64,000 nt of DNA, from assembly GCA_024234215.1 (NCBI GenBank), contig JACKOQ010000006.1, positions 62,001 to 126,000 on the forward strand, given 5' to 3'. Position 1 is the stretch's first letter; each line of letters starts with the position of its first letter. The notes under the pieces are model-generated. The model saw only the letters and a program-made list of their open reading frames with translations, ran no database searches and was not told where the DNA came from. The position numbers were made by a program, and so were the translations under genes. Positions 9,756-18,626 of this stretch are shown here, in pieces. The stretch comes from Pseudomonadales bacterium (GTDB lineage: Bacteria; Pseudomonadota; Gammaproteobacteria; Pseudomonadales; UBA5862).

Positions 9756-10160
9756 TCAATGAAGCCTGGCGTCAGCGCGCGCGGCGTGAAGTGCCTCGAT
9801 CAGTTTGGCTTCCACCTTGGACAAACCGAAGTTATTCATCAGCTCAGCAGCCGTTGCGCCCATTTCCGCCACTTGGGCTGCCTGCAGATAGAGATTCTCG
9901 GCGCCACTCTTCGACTCAAGTTCATCATGCAGCATCCTGAGCTCTTTGACATTGCGTTCGATCAGATGCAGATTTCTCCCAAAACCAAAACTGCTCTGCT
10001 CAATGAGCGCTACAGTTTGAGCAAGCACTTTCAGATCCGATGTGATTTTTTTCTCAAACCTGCTGAATTGCATCCTGGCAAGCAGACAGGAGGCCAGGAG
10101 CGTTGAAAAAAACAGCAACAGCGCCGGCCACGACTGCTCAAGTGTCAACAGATCCGTCAT
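9756..10160 (-). CDS. DUF2802 membrane-anchored protein of the chemotaxis cluster
   Basis: 134 residues. A single hydrophobic segment at about 12-29 would anchor it, followed by a basic/amphipathic coiled-coil-like region (30-90). The C-terminal DUF2802-type segment has LYLQAAQVAEMGATAAEL and a helix-turn-helix-like end (NNFGLSKVEAKLIEALH). In Pseudomonas a DUF2802 gene occupies the same place, after cheW at the end of the flagellar/chemotaxis operon. No function is established that I can name. The start at 10160 has GGAG 6 nt upstream. It ends at a clear terminator. Confidence 0.85.
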   Translation of the reverse strand: MTDLLTLEQSWPALLLFFSTLLASCLLARMQFSRFEKKITSDLKVLAQTVALIEQSSFGFGRNLHLIERNVKELRMLHDELESKSGAENLYLQAAQVAEMGATAAELMNNFGLSKVEAKLIEALHAARADARLH

Positions 10161-10208
10161 GGCGATCTCCTCAATATCTCAACCGCCCCATTCGACGGCA
10201 ACAACAGA

Positions 10209-10688
10209 TCAGACCTTTTCCACCTCGAGCCACTCGTCTTCATTGAGAAGCTGATCGAGATCGACAAGAATATAGAGCTCATCATTCTTGCTGCAGACAC
10301 CTTGAATGAATTTTGCATTGTCCATGCTTCCCACATTCGGCGCCGTTTCGATCTCTGACTGACGTATGTAGACCACCTCGGAAACACTGTCGACCAGAAT
10401 GCCGATGATCTTCTGGCTGGTCTCGACGATCACAATTCGTGTATTGCTGGTGATCTCATCTTCTTTCAATCCGAAACGTGCCCGGGTATCAATGACCGTC
10501 ACGATCTTTCCGCGCAGATTTATTATTCCAAGAACATAGGATGGTGCGCCAGGAACAGGGGCAATTTCAGTGTATCTCAGCACCTCCTGAACCTTCATCA
10601 CATCGATGCAATAGGTCTCGCCATCCAGCTTGAAGCTGACCCATTGTATGACCTGGTCATAGGCGTTCTGTGCTGCAGCTGTATTCAT
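10209..10688 (-). CDS. cheW: chemotaxis coupling protein CheW
   Basis: 159 residues, one CheW-like domain covering nearly the whole protein. Features include VSFKLDGETYCIDVMKVQEVL, APSYVLGIINLRGKIVTVIDTR, the conserved core for receptor/CheA contact, and VDSVSEVVYI. It links methyl-accepting chemotaxis receptors to CheA in the array. GAGG stands 8 nt before the ATG. In related polar flagellates a second CheW-domain gene (ParP) lies between parC and cheW; here there is only this single gene, with 85 non-coding bases separating it from parC. It is long enough only for canonical CheW, without the N-terminal extension ParP carries. Confidence 0.95.
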   Translation of the reverse strand: MNTAAAQNAYDQVIQWVSFKLDGETYCIDVMKVQEVLRYTEIAPVPGAPSYVLGIINLRGKIVTVIDTRARFGLKEDEITSNTRIVIVETSQKIIGILVDSVSEVVYIRQSEIETAPNVGSMDNAKFIQGVCSKNDELYILVDLDQLLNEDEWLEVEKV

Positions 10689-10773
10689 CCGGGTATCCTC
10701 TATTCAATTTTTCATTCGACATGGATGGAACGGAAAAATTCCGCGTCCGGCTTTCTCAAAATATAGATCAACT

Positions 10774-11574
10774 TCAAGCCATCTCCAGTGCATTGCTCTC
10801 GACATCAGATCGGTGTGGATTTTTCAGCTCATGCCACAGGGCTTCATAGGCCTTGGCGCCGCGGCTCGATGGAAAAGCATTCGCAAGCGGTCGGCCCAGC
10901 AGGCTTGCTTCGCGAAACTTGGTGTCAACTGGAATTGAGCCGGACCAGATGTTCCTTCGATAATTGTCACGAAGTGCCTGCAAGCTGCGCAATGAGGCTT
11001 GGGTTCGACGATCGACCATTGTCGGAACGATCGTGTAGTCCAGCGGTTTTTTGCGGATCCGCGCCATCATCTCCAGCGAGCCGATCATTCGTTCGAGCCC
11101 CTTCAATGCAAGATATTCGGTCTGCACCGGAACCAGCAATTTATCGCACGCCGCCAGTGCATTGATCATCAGAATGCCCAGTGCCGGCGGTGTGTCGATG
11201 AAAATGTAGTCAAAATGGCTTCTCAATCCCTTCAACGCGCTGGAAATGACAAAACCCATGCCCTTCTGATCGAAAAGCTGCTTTTCAACTGTTGCAATGG
11301 CCGGCGACGATGGCAGCAGAACGAGGTTTTTCTCCTCCAGAGGAATCAGCATGTCAACGGCATCGATATTGCCGCCCGGAACAGGAAAAAGATGATAGCT
11401 GGTCGCATCGAGCAGTTCGGGTGTGAAACCAAAATAGCAGGTCAATGAACACTGCGGATCGATGTCGACCATCAACACTCTGGAACCATTTTTTGCCAGC
11501 AGGCCCGCCAGCGTGACCACGGATGTGGTCTTGCCAACACCACCCTTCTGATTCGCACTCGCGATGATCTCCAT
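10774..11574 (-). CDS. parC: ParA-family ATPase ParC, polar chemosensory array positioning
   Basis: 266 residues from the ATG at 11574 (GGAG 7 nt upstream); the frame runs on to 11700 but that extension is non-conserved. The deviant Walker A KGGVGKTTS is at about residues 10-18, with VDIDPQCSLT after it and the Walker B-like IFIDTPPALG. This is a ParA/MinD-type ATPase. Its place between motD and cheW is that of ParC, which in Vibrio and Pseudomonas brings chemotaxis arrays to the flagellated pole. The usual partner ParP is not next to it. The name parC here means the chemotaxis protein, not topoisomerase IV. Confidence 0.88.
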   Translation of the reverse strand: MEIIASANQKGGVGKTTSVVTLAGLLAKNGSRVLMVDIDPQCSLTCYFGFTPELLDATSYHLFPVPGGNIDAVDMLIPLEEKNLVLLPSSPAIATVEKQLFDQKGMGFVISSALKGLRSHFDYIFIDTPPALGILMINALAACDKLLVPVQTEYLALKGLERMIGSLEMMARIRKKPLDYTIVPTMVDRRTQASLRSLQALRDNYRRNIWSGSIPVDTKFREASLLGRPLANAFPSSRGAKAYEALWHELKNPHRSDVESNALEMA

Positions 11575-11614
11575 GACCGCTCTCCAAAAATGAAAACCTG
11601 TACCGACAAGGTCG

Positions 11615-12535
11615 TTAGTTCGAGTTTCCTGAGGCCGACACGGCAGGGTTTCTACCGATGACCTCTGGTCGCTGGACAGTTTCGCTCTTCTCACTGCCAT
11701 CCAGCTTCATCACATCCCTGGACTGACCAGGAGAATCGACTGACAGATCAAGTTGTTTGCGCACCTGACGATCCGCTGAAATCACCAGCACCACCCGACG
11801 ATTCCTGGCGCGCCCTTCACTGCTGCGGTTGTCGCCGACGGGTTGATACTCACCATACCCCACTGCTGCCATTCGCCTGGGATCGACACCATATTTCGTC
11901 AAAATCGTGACGATTCTGGCAGCCCGTGCCGCCGACAATTCCCAATTCGACGGAAATCTGGCGGTGTTGATCGGCAGATCATCGGTGAAACCCTCCACGC
12001 GGATCGCGTTGCCATATTCTCCCAATATCTGTGCCAACTTGAGGAAAATCGTGTTGGCCTCACCAATGGGCTCCGCTTCACCACTCTCGAACAGAATGTT
12101 CGAGTTGATCTCGATCTCAAGCCATCTGCCGTTTCCGGAAATGGTCAGAAGGTTTTCACCAATCAACTCTCCAAGTTTGACTTCCAGCTCTTTTTTGATC
12201 CCTTCCAGCTCCTCTTCGGCCTCATCGCCCTGCGCCTGCTCAATCTGATTGCCCGGGGAAAGTTTATGACCCTCCACCATCGAGGCCGGTTGCTCCCGGT
12301 TCAGCTCTCCAATCTGAATCGGTTTCAACGAAGTGGGTGGCACCGGAAATTGCACAGACCGCGTTCTGAATTCCTCGGTCATCGCTTCGGAGAGAACCTT
12401 CATCTTGCCCTCATTGACCGAAGAGACCGCATACATCACCACGAAGAATGCAAACAGCAGGGTAATGAAGTCAGCATAAGAGACCAGCCACCGTTCGTGG
12501 TTTTCATGTTCATGCTCGACATGACGCTTGGCCAT
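11615..12535 (-). CDS. motD: flagellar stator protein MotD (MotB family)
   Basis: 306 residues. A short basic N-terminus precedes one transmembrane helix (about 18-40) with the stator proton/ion-pathway Asp in WLVSYADFITLLFAFFVVMY. A periplasmic linker and an OmpA/MotB peptidoglycan-binding domain (about 150-260) follow, including VEGFTDDLPI, NWELSAARAARI and GYGEYQPV. With MotC, 8 bp upstream, it forms the second stator set known from Pseudomonas. AGGA precedes the start. The C-terminal 45 residues are low-complexity and probably disordered. Confidence 0.93.
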   Translation of the reverse strand: MAKRHVEHEHENHERWLVSYADFITLLFAFFVVMYAVSSVNEGKMKVLSEAMTEEFRTRSVQFPVPPTSLKPIQIGELNREQPASMVEGHKLSPGNQIEQAQGDEAEEELEGIKKELEVKLGELIGENLLTISGNGRWLEIEINSNILFESGEAEPIGEANTIFLKLAQILGEYGNAIRVEGFTDDLPINTARFPSNWELSAARAARIVTILTKYGVDPRRMAAVGYGEYQPVGDNRSSEGRARNRRVVLVISADRQVRKQLDLSVDSPGQSRDVMKLDGSEKSETVQRPEVIGRNPAVSASGNSN

Positions 12536-12543
12536 CAGATTTC

Positions 12544-13284
12544 CTAGCTTAGATAGCCGGACAACTTGAGTTCGATGATGCGCGGATTTTCACCTTCGGC
12601 AATCGACAGCAACCCTTCGATCATCACTTCGTAGTAACGGCTTTGCGACTGGACCACGCTCTTCAATTTGTTTCCGACCGGAAGAAATATGAGGTTGGCC
12701 AGTGCCACCCCATAAATGGTGGCAACGAAGGCCACGGCAATGCCTGGACCCAATGCGCTTGGATCGGCCAGGTTGCCCATCACGTGGATCAGACCCAATA
12801 CTGCACCAATGATCCCGACCGTTGGCGTGTAGCCCCCCAAGCCTTCATAGATCTTTGCCGAGGCCAGATCGCGCACTTCGATCTGATGCAGCTCAACCTC
12901 AAGAATCTCCCTGATGTCATCAGGTTCACCGCCATCGACCACGAGTTGCAGTCCCTTTTTCGCAAAGGGGTGTGGCTCATCCTCGGCAATGGCCTCCAGA
13001 CCAAGCAGCCCCTCCTTTCGCGCAATCTGGCTCCATTCGATGATTTTCTGGATTGCCTCGTCGATGCGGACCGGAGGTGGCATGAAGACCCACGCCATCA
13101 TCTTCAGTCCACGCAGAAACGTTGGCATCGGTGTTTGCAGCATGACAGCACCGAAGGCGCCACTGGCCACGATGATGATCGCCGGCAGGTTGAGCAGTGC
13201 ACTGATGTGGCCGCCTTCGAGAAGGTTGCCGCCAATGATTCCGCCAAAACCGACGATGAGGCCGAGAATGCTCAGAATATCCAT
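12544..13284 (-). CDS. motC: flagellar stator protein MotC (MotA family)
   Basis: 246 residues from the ATG at 13284, which overlaps the cheB stop as TGATG and has GAGGTG just upstream, so translation is probably coupled. Four membrane helices are visible (about 3-22, 28-48, 150-170, 180-200). A cytoplasmic loop between them carries the rotor-facing charged residues, and the MotA signature GGYTPTVGIIGAVLGLIHVM is present. It is the ion-channel partner of MotD. An upstream in-frame GTG at 13290 is possible but adds only two residues. Confidence 0.94.
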   Translation of the reverse strand: MDILSILGLIVGFGGIIGGNLLEGGHISALLNLPAIIIVASGAFGAVMLQTPMPTFLRGLKMMAWVFMPPPVRIDEAIQKIIEWSQIARKEGLLGLEAIAEDEPHPFAKKGLQLVVDGGEPDDIREILEVELHQIEVRDLASAKIYEGLGGYTPTVGIIGAVLGLIHVMGNLADPSALGPGIAVAFVATIYGVALANLIFLPVGNKLKSVVQSQSRYYEVMIEGLLSIAEGENPRIIELKLSGYLS

Positions 13285-14330
13285 CAACACACCTCGGCAA
13301 CGAGATGTTCGGACAACTCTGCAAGCGAGTAGACGTGATCGACGAGATTGGCCTTGCTGACCGCCATCGGCATGCCATAGATCACGCTACTGGCCTGATC
13401 CTGCGCCCACAGACGTGAATGGCTCTCTTTCAGCTGTTTTGCGCCCAGCAGTCCATCCTGACCCATTCCAGTCAAGACGACTCCCAGAACCGAGCCGGGA
13501 AAGGCCTGTGCGGCAGTCGAAAAGGCATGGTCAACCGATGGAGAGTAAATGTCATTCCGGCCTGGTTCGTTCAGATGGATACAGCCACCCTGCTGACCGG
13601 AGATGCTCAATATTTTGTTGCCCGGTGCCAGCAGCACCTCTCCAGAGCGCAATAGATCGCCTTCAGCGGCCTCCTTGACCTTGAGCTTTGAACTCTGGTT
13701 GAGCCGCTCCGCGAAAATTCCGGTAAATGTCTGCGGCATGTGGATGGCGACCACAATCGGCGCTGAAAAAGTCGCCGGCAGCTCCTGCAGGATTTTCTGA
13801 ACCGCAACGGGACCACCGGTGGATGCGCCAATCACCACCAGACGTATTCTTTTCGTCGCGCTTCGCGCGGTAACTGGTCTTGCACTCCTTGTACCCACTC
13901 CATGGGCAAGGGCAGTGCGCCTCGCTCTGAAATTGCTGCTGGCCAGACCTTTGACGCGGCTGATCAAATCAGCGCGCTGCGCGCCATCCCGGCCGGCCAG
14001 CGCGATGGAATCCTTCGCGATGAAATCGACCGCGCCGGCCTCCAGTGAATCCAGCGTGACCTGCGTGCCTTCGGAGGTCATGCTGGAGAGCATCAGGATC
14101 GGCGTCGGACGCCGCTCCATGATTCCACGAACCGCCTGGATGCCGTCCATCATCGGCATCGCGTAATCCATGGTGACCAGATCAGGCGAAAATTCGATGG
14201 TCTTGTCGATCGCCTCCTGTCCATTCATGGCGGTGTCGACCACTTCGATCTCCGGATCGCTGCTCAATATTTCACACAGCCTGCGACAGAAAAATCGTGA
14301 GTCATCAACAACCAGAACTCGAATCGACAT
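13284..14330 (-). CDS. cheB: chemotaxis protein-glutamate methylesterase CheB
   Basis: 348 residues from the ATG at 14330 (AGGA 4 nt upstream). The N-terminal receiver has VVDDSR and the phospho-acceptor in MDYAMPMMDG. The C-terminal methylesterase has the catalytic Ser in IGASTGGP, His in AIHMPQTF and Asp in TGMGQDG. It removes methyl groups (and deamidates Gln) from chemoreceptors when phosphorylated by CheA. No cheR is in the window, so receptor methylation must depend on a distant gene. It overlaps motC by one base. Confidence 0.96.
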   Translation of the reverse strand: MSIRVLVVDDSRFFCRRLCEILSSDPEIEVVDTAMNGQEAIDKTIEFSPDLVTMDYAMPMMDGIQAVRGIMERRPTPILMLSSMTSEGTQVTLDSLEAGAVDFIAKDSIALAGRDGAQRADLISRVKGLASSNFRARRTALAHGVGTRSARPVTARSATKRIRLVVIGASTGGPVAVQKILQELPATFSAPIVVAIHMPQTFTGIFAERLNQSSKLKVKEAAEGDLLRSGEVLLAPGNKILSISGQQGGCIHLNEPGRNDIYSPSVDHAFSTAAQAFPGSVLGVVLTGMGQDGLLGAKQLKESHSRLWAQDQASSVIYGMPMAVSKANLVDHVYSLAELSEHLVAEVC

Positions 14331-14439
14331 GACATCCTGCCCTTGCGGAATTCTCAACATGCACGCTCTGGGTTCATATCAGAAAGAATCCATTTGCGCA
14401 GCACAAGGATTCCGAACTGAATGATTCCAGACATGGAAA

Positions 14440-16491
14440 TCAGGCATACTTCTTCAGGATTCCAGGAATATCCAGAATCAGGGCAATTCGACCATCTCCG
14501 GTAATGGTCGCTCCGGCCACACCCTGTGTGCCCACCAACATCGCACCCAATGATTTTATGACCACCTCCTCTTGACCAAGAAGCTGATCGACGACAAGCC
14601 CGATTCGCTGATTTCCAACAGTGACGATCACGACATGTGCATTCTCGACATTCCGTGTCTCTCCAGGGTTCTTGCACAGCCAGCGACCGAGATGAAAAAG
14701 CGGCAATGGCTTGTTTCTGACCAGAATGATCTCCTGACCATTCACGACATTGGTGTCGCTGAGATCGAGCATGAAAATCTCGTTGACATTGGCCAGTGGG
14801 AAGGCAAAGGCCTGATCCCCCAGCATCACCATCAGCGTCGGCATGATGGCCAATGTCAGGGGAACCTTGATGTCTATTTTCGTTCCACGACCCAACTCAG
14901 AGGTGATGAAAACCGAGCCATTCAATTGGCCAATCCGGGTCTTGACCACATCCATGCCAACGCCACGGCCAGAGATGTCAGAGATCTCACTCTTCGTTGA
15001 AAAACCCGGCGCGAAGATCAGATCGAAACATTCCGTGTCCGAAAGTCTTTCGGCCGCATCCTTGTCAAGCACACCACGCGCGACCGCGATGGCGCGCAAT
15101 TTGTTGGGGTCCATGCCGCGGCCATCGTCGGTGATTGACAGGATGATATGGTCGCCCTCCTGCACTGCAGAAAGAACGATGCGACCCGCTCTGGATTTGC
15201 CCGACTCAACCCGCTCATCAGGCATCTCGATGCCATGATCAACCGAGTTTCTGACCATGTGAATCAATGGATCGGCCAGTGCCTCGACCAGGTTTTTATC
15301 CAGATCGGTCTCTTCGCCGATCATCTCCAGATTGATCTCTTTGCCCAGCGAACGCGCCAGATCCCTGACCACCCGCGGAAAGCGTCCGAACACCTTCTTG
15401 ATCGGCTGCATTCGGGTCTTCATCACCGCATTCTGCAAATCCGCGGTCACCACATCCAGATGGGTGACGACCTTGCTCAACTCCTCATCATGGCTGTCGA
15501 CACCGAGACGGACCAGGCGGTTTCTGACCAGCACCAGTTCGCCGACCATGTTCATGATGTCGTCGAGCCGATGCGTGTCGACCCGAACGGTGTTCTCGGC
15601 AGCGGCCGCCGGTGTCTCTTTTGCACTGGCGGCACTGACCGGCTCTGCCTTTTTCAGAATGCCAGAAGATGAAGATGATTCGAGGGCGGAAACCGGCGTC
15701 GAAACGACATCATTGTGCCGGGTTTTGCCGGACTTTTGCTCGAAAGTCGGACCTTTGCCCTTTCCATACAGGCCATCCAGCACCGCTTCGAACTCATCAT
15801 CATTGATCAGATCACTGCCAGCCGCTTTGTTGTCGATTTTCACCCCGTCCGTTTTGATGGCCGGGACACCGCCATGTTTTCCCTTGCCATGCAACTGATC
15901 GAGCAGCATCTCGAACTCATCGTCGGTGATCTCATCACGCTCTGCTGCAGACAGACCTTGGGCGGCTGGTGCTTCGGCTTCATCCAGCATCTCGCGCAGC
16001 GCTTGCTCGACCACGTCATTGGCGCAACCAGCCACTTTTTTCTGCGGTACCGCAGCTGCCGGTCTGGCAGTTTCAACCTCCTTTTTGGGCGCCACGCACT
16101 CCTGTTCACCCTCAACCAGACGTTTGATTCGTGCCAGAAGTCCAGAATTGGCGGCAGCAAGCTCTTCGCGCTGCTGCAACTGCTGGTACATGACATTGAT
16201 TGAATCAAGACCTTGCAAAGTCAGATCCATCAATTCGCCGGTGATTCTGCATTGTCCTTTGCGCAATGCATCGAACAGGTTTTCGGTAACGTGGCAGATC
16301 TCTACCAATGGTTTCAGACCAAGAAAGCCCGCACCGCCCTTCACGGTGTGAAAACCACGAAAAATCGAGTTCAGCAGATCAATGTTGTCGGCATCACGCT
16401 CAAGCGCCACCAGTTGCTCCGAGAGCTGCTCAAGAATTTCTCCAGCCTCCAGCAGAAAATCCTGCAAAATTTCTTCATCTTCATGGTTCAT
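14440..16491 (-). CDS. cheA: chemotaxis histidine kinase CheA
   Basis: 683 residues. The P1/HPt domain has the phosphorylated His in FHTVKGGAGFLG (about 48-59). A long linker (about 130-290) carries two near-repeats, DDEFEMLLDQLHGKGK and DDEFEAVLDGLYGKGK, instead of an obvious P2 domain. The dimerisation helix pair follows (VDTHRLDDIMNMVGELVLVR), then the HATPase with VRNSVDHGIE (N box), DDGRGMD (G1) and GRGVGMDVV (G2). The P5 CheW-like domain ends the protein. AGGGG is 7 nt before the start. It phosphorylates CheY and CheB. Polar-flagellate CheA linkers are where ParC/ParP contacts have been reported, so the repeats may serve localisation. Confidence 0.95.
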   Translation of the reverse strand: MNHEDEEILQDFLLEAGEILEQLSEQLVALERDADNIDLLNSIFRGFHTVKGGAGFLGLKPLVEICHVTENLFDALRKGQCRITGELMDLTLQGLDSINVMYQQLQQREELAAANSGLLARIKRLVEGEQECVAPKKEVETARPAAAVPQKKVAGCANDVVEQALREMLDEAEAPAAQGLSAAERDEITDDEFEMLLDQLHGKGKHGGVPAIKTDGVKIDNKAAGSDLINDDEFEAVLDGLYGKGKGPTFEQKSGKTRHNDVVSTPVSALESSSSSGILKKAEPVSAASAKETPAAAAENTVRVDTHRLDDIMNMVGELVLVRNRLVRLGVDSHDEELSKVVTHLDVVTADLQNAVMKTRMQPIKKVFGRFPRVVRDLARSLGKEINLEMIGEETDLDKNLVEALADPLIHMVRNSVDHGIEMPDERVESGKSRAGRIVLSAVQEGDHIILSITDDGRGMDPNKLRAIAVARGVLDKDAAERLSDTECFDLIFAPGFSTKSEISDISGRGVGMDVVKTRIGQLNGSVFITSELGRGTKIDIKVPLTLAIMPTLMVMLGDQAFAFPLANVNEIFMLDLSDTNVVNGQEIILVRNKPLPLFHLGRWLCKNPGETRNVENAHVVIVTVGNQRIGLVVDQLLGQEEVVIKSLGAMLVGTQGVAGATITGDGRIALILDIPGILKKYA

Positions 16492-16502
16492 GATGCTGCC
16501 CC

Positions 16503-17288
16503 TCAGAATCCAAGGCTGGAGAGAAGATCGTCGACCTCATCCTGTCCGGAAACCACGGTCACATTTTTTTCTCCATGGACATTGGGTCCGGCCAGGGCGA
16601 CTTTCTGAGGCTCGACACTGTCGCCTGTCTCAGCATTGATTCCGGCAATTTTCTCTACGCTGCTGGCCATTCTGACCAGTTCCACCAGACTGTTTTCGAC
16701 CTCCTTGACCAGCGTGATGACCCGCTTGATCACCTGTCCGGTCAAATCCTGATAGCCCTGCGCCATCAGAATGTCGTTGAGCGAATTCTGCATCCGCTCT
16801 GCTCTGACTTCGGTGCCGTCGAGGTAGTCACCCACGCGCTGGTAAAGATTCCTGAACTCCTCGGGAGTCAGCTCCCTTCTTTTGAATCGCTTCCAATCTT
16901 CATTCAGGTCCTTTGAGGTAGAACGTATTTCATCCGCGATCGGCACCGCTTCATCGACTTTGTCCATCGTCAGATTGGCCGCGTCATCGGTCATTTTGAT
17001 GACATAGCCAAGCCGGTCCGATGCATCCGAGATCTTCGAGATTTCCTCTTGGGCCTCTTCACCGATACCGGCGTCGATGTGAAAATCCATCAATGCATCG
17101 TGCAGGCCACGGGTGAGTTTTCCCACCTCTTCATAGAGCTTTCTCTCCCGCGCGGCATAGATGTCACCCAGCAACTTATGCGTGTCATAGAGATTGCCGC
17201 TTTCAAGGTTTTCAACCAAAGAACGTGCCTTGTCCACCAGATGCTCCATGGTTTCGTCACGCTCGATGTGCTGTTCCATCTGAATCAT
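16503..17288 (-). CDS. cheZ: protein phosphatase CheZ
   Basis: 261 residues, mostly helical, as expected for the CheZ four-helix-bundle dimer that dephosphorylates CheY-P. The active-site region with the catalytic Gln is GYQDLTGQVIKRV (about 178-190). The C-terminal CheY-docking helix DEVDDLLSSLGF is intact. GGAGG sits 8 nt before the ATG. It lies between cheY and cheA in one operon. The presence of CheZ is a gamma/betaproteobacterial trait. Confidence 0.95.
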   Translation of the reverse strand: MIQMEQHIERDETMEHLVDKARSLVENLESGNLYDTHKLLGDIYAARERKLYEEVGKLTRGLHDALMDFHIDAGIGEEAQEEISKISDASDRLGYVIKMTDDAANLTMDKVDEAVPIADEIRSTSKDLNEDWKRFKRRELTPEEFRNLYQRVGDYLDGTEVRAERMQNSLNDILMAQGYQDLTGQVIKRVITLVKEVENSLVELVRMASSVEKIAGINAETGDSVEPQKVALAGPNVHGEKNVTVVSGQDEVDDLLSSLGF

Positions 17289-17312
17289 TGTATTAGCCTC
17301 CCATCTTCGTGA

Positions 17313-17687
17313 TCAGGCCGCGATTCGTTCGAAAATCTTCTCGATTTTCTCTTTGAGCGTGGCTGCCGTGAACGGTTTGACCACGTAACCGCTGACCCCC
17401 GCCTGGGCGGCCTCGATGATCTGCTCACGCTTCGCCTCCGCCGTCACCATCAGGATCGGCAGATTCTTCAGCCGCTCGTCGGCACGTACCGCTTTGAGCA
17501 AATCAAGACCGGTCATGCCTGGCATGTTCCAGTCGGTCACCAGAAAGTCGTAGTTGCCCTTTTGCAGCATCGGCAGACCGGTCAGGCCATCATCGGCCTC
17601 ATCGGTATTGGTGAAACCGAGATCCCGCAACAGGTTCTTGATGATGCGTCGCATCGTCGAGAAGTCGTCGACGATGAGAATTTTCAT
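17313..17687 (-). CDS. cheY: chemotaxis response regulator CheY
   Basis: 124 residues from ATG 17687, a single receiver domain that binds FliM when phosphorylated. The acid pair is in IVDDFST, the phospho-Asp in VTDWNMPGMTG, the Thr in MVTAEA and the Lys in VVKPFT. The ATG matches the start used in homologues (MKILIVDD). However, the strong ribosome site GGAGG (17705-17709) is 17 nt from it and only 5 nt from an in-frame TTG at 17699, which would add four residues (MDKN). The TTG start is therefore a serious alternative. Confidence 0.95.
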   Translation of the reverse strand: MKILIVDDFSTMRRIIKNLLRDLGFTNTDEADDGLTGLPMLQKGNYDFLVTDWNMPGMTGLDLLKAVRADERLKNLPILMVTAEAKREQIIEAAQAGVSGYVVKPFTAATLKEKIEKIFERIAA

Positions 17688-17888
17688 GTTCTTGTCCAAG
17701 GAAACCTCCACTCGCTGCAATCCGAACATCAGGCGTCATACCCACTTCCACAAGTCTAGACGGGGATGGCGAGCTGGCCAGTTTTTTACCCGGATAAATG
17801 CATCTGACAGGCAGAAGCACGCACGATGGCCAAGCCACCGACAGAGACGCCGACGGCCGGGAAGGTATTTATCCTTTGAAACAGCAGG

Positions 17889-18623
17889 TTAGCTTGATCG
17901 CCAGCTCGACAGACGCGCCCGCAGCCGCAGTGCGGCCTGGCTGATGATCTGGCTGATGCGCGACTCGGTGACGCCCAGCACCGCCGCGATCTCCTTGAGG
18001 TTCAGCTCTTCGTCGTAGTAGAGCGACAGCACCAGCTGCTCGCGCTGCGGCAACTGGCCGATGGCACTGCCCAGCGCGGCGATGAAGTGCTCGCGCTCGA
18101 TCTGTTGCTGTGGTCCGGCATGAGATCCGGGTAGATCGAACTCATCACCCTCATCCTCTTCGGCCTCGGGCAGCAGCTCCTCGAAACTTTGCAGCTTGGC
18201 GAAAGCCTGGTCCTGCAGCATGGTGTGGTAACTGGCAAGGTCCACACCCAGTTCCGCGGCGATTTCACTCTCTCTGGCCTCTCTGCCAAGGCGATTTTCC
18301 AGCAGCTGGATCGCCTCGCTGATGGCACGTGCGTTGCGGTGCACCGAGCGTGGCGTCCAGTCGCCCTTGCGCACCTCGTCGATCATCGCGCCACGGATGC
18401 GAATGCCGGCATAGGTTTCGAAGCTGGCGCCCTTGCCGGCATCGAACTTCTGCGCTGCCTCGATCAACGCCACCATGCCCGCCTGCACCAGATCCTCGAT
18501 CTGTATCGTCGGTGGCAGGCGACACAACAGGTGATAGGCAATGCGTTTGACCAGTTCGCTGTGGCGCGTCACCAGTTCACTGGTCGTGCAGCGCGACGCC
18601 TCGGCGTAGAGCGTGTGGCGCAC
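17889..18623 (-). CDS. fliA: flagellar RNA polymerase sigma factor FliA (sigma-28)
   Basis: 244 residues from a GTG start 3 bp after flhG. Region 2 reads ELVKRIAYHLLCRLPPTIQIEDLVQAGMVAL and FETYAGIRIRGAMIDEVRKGDW. Region 3 is ARAISEAIQLLENRLGRE, and region 4 has the helix-turn-helix LNLKEIAAVLGVTESRISQI. It directs late flagellar and chemotaxis gene transcription. A plausible sigma-28 box for cheY was not found by eye in the 189 bp downstream. It lies in the flhA-flhF-flhG-fliA transcript. Confidence 0.96.
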   Translation of the reverse strand: MRHTLYAEASRCTTSELVTRHSELVKRIAYHLLCRLPPTIQIEDLVQAGMVALIEAAQKFDAGKGASFETYAGIRIRGAMIDEVRKGDWTPRSVHRNARAISEAIQLLENRLGREARESEIAAELGVDLASYHTMLQDQAFAKLQSFEELLPEAEEDEGDEFDLPGSHAGPQQQIEREHFIAALGSAIGQLPQREQLVLSLYYDEELNLKEIAAVLGVTESRISQIISQAALRLRARLSSWRSS

Positions 18624-18626
18624 GGT

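Noticed and set aside
17700..17888. Possible sigma-54 or sigma-28 promoter before cheY
   Set aside because: A GG-GC pair is one base off the required spacing and the sigma-28 halves are too close; no acceptable match by eye.
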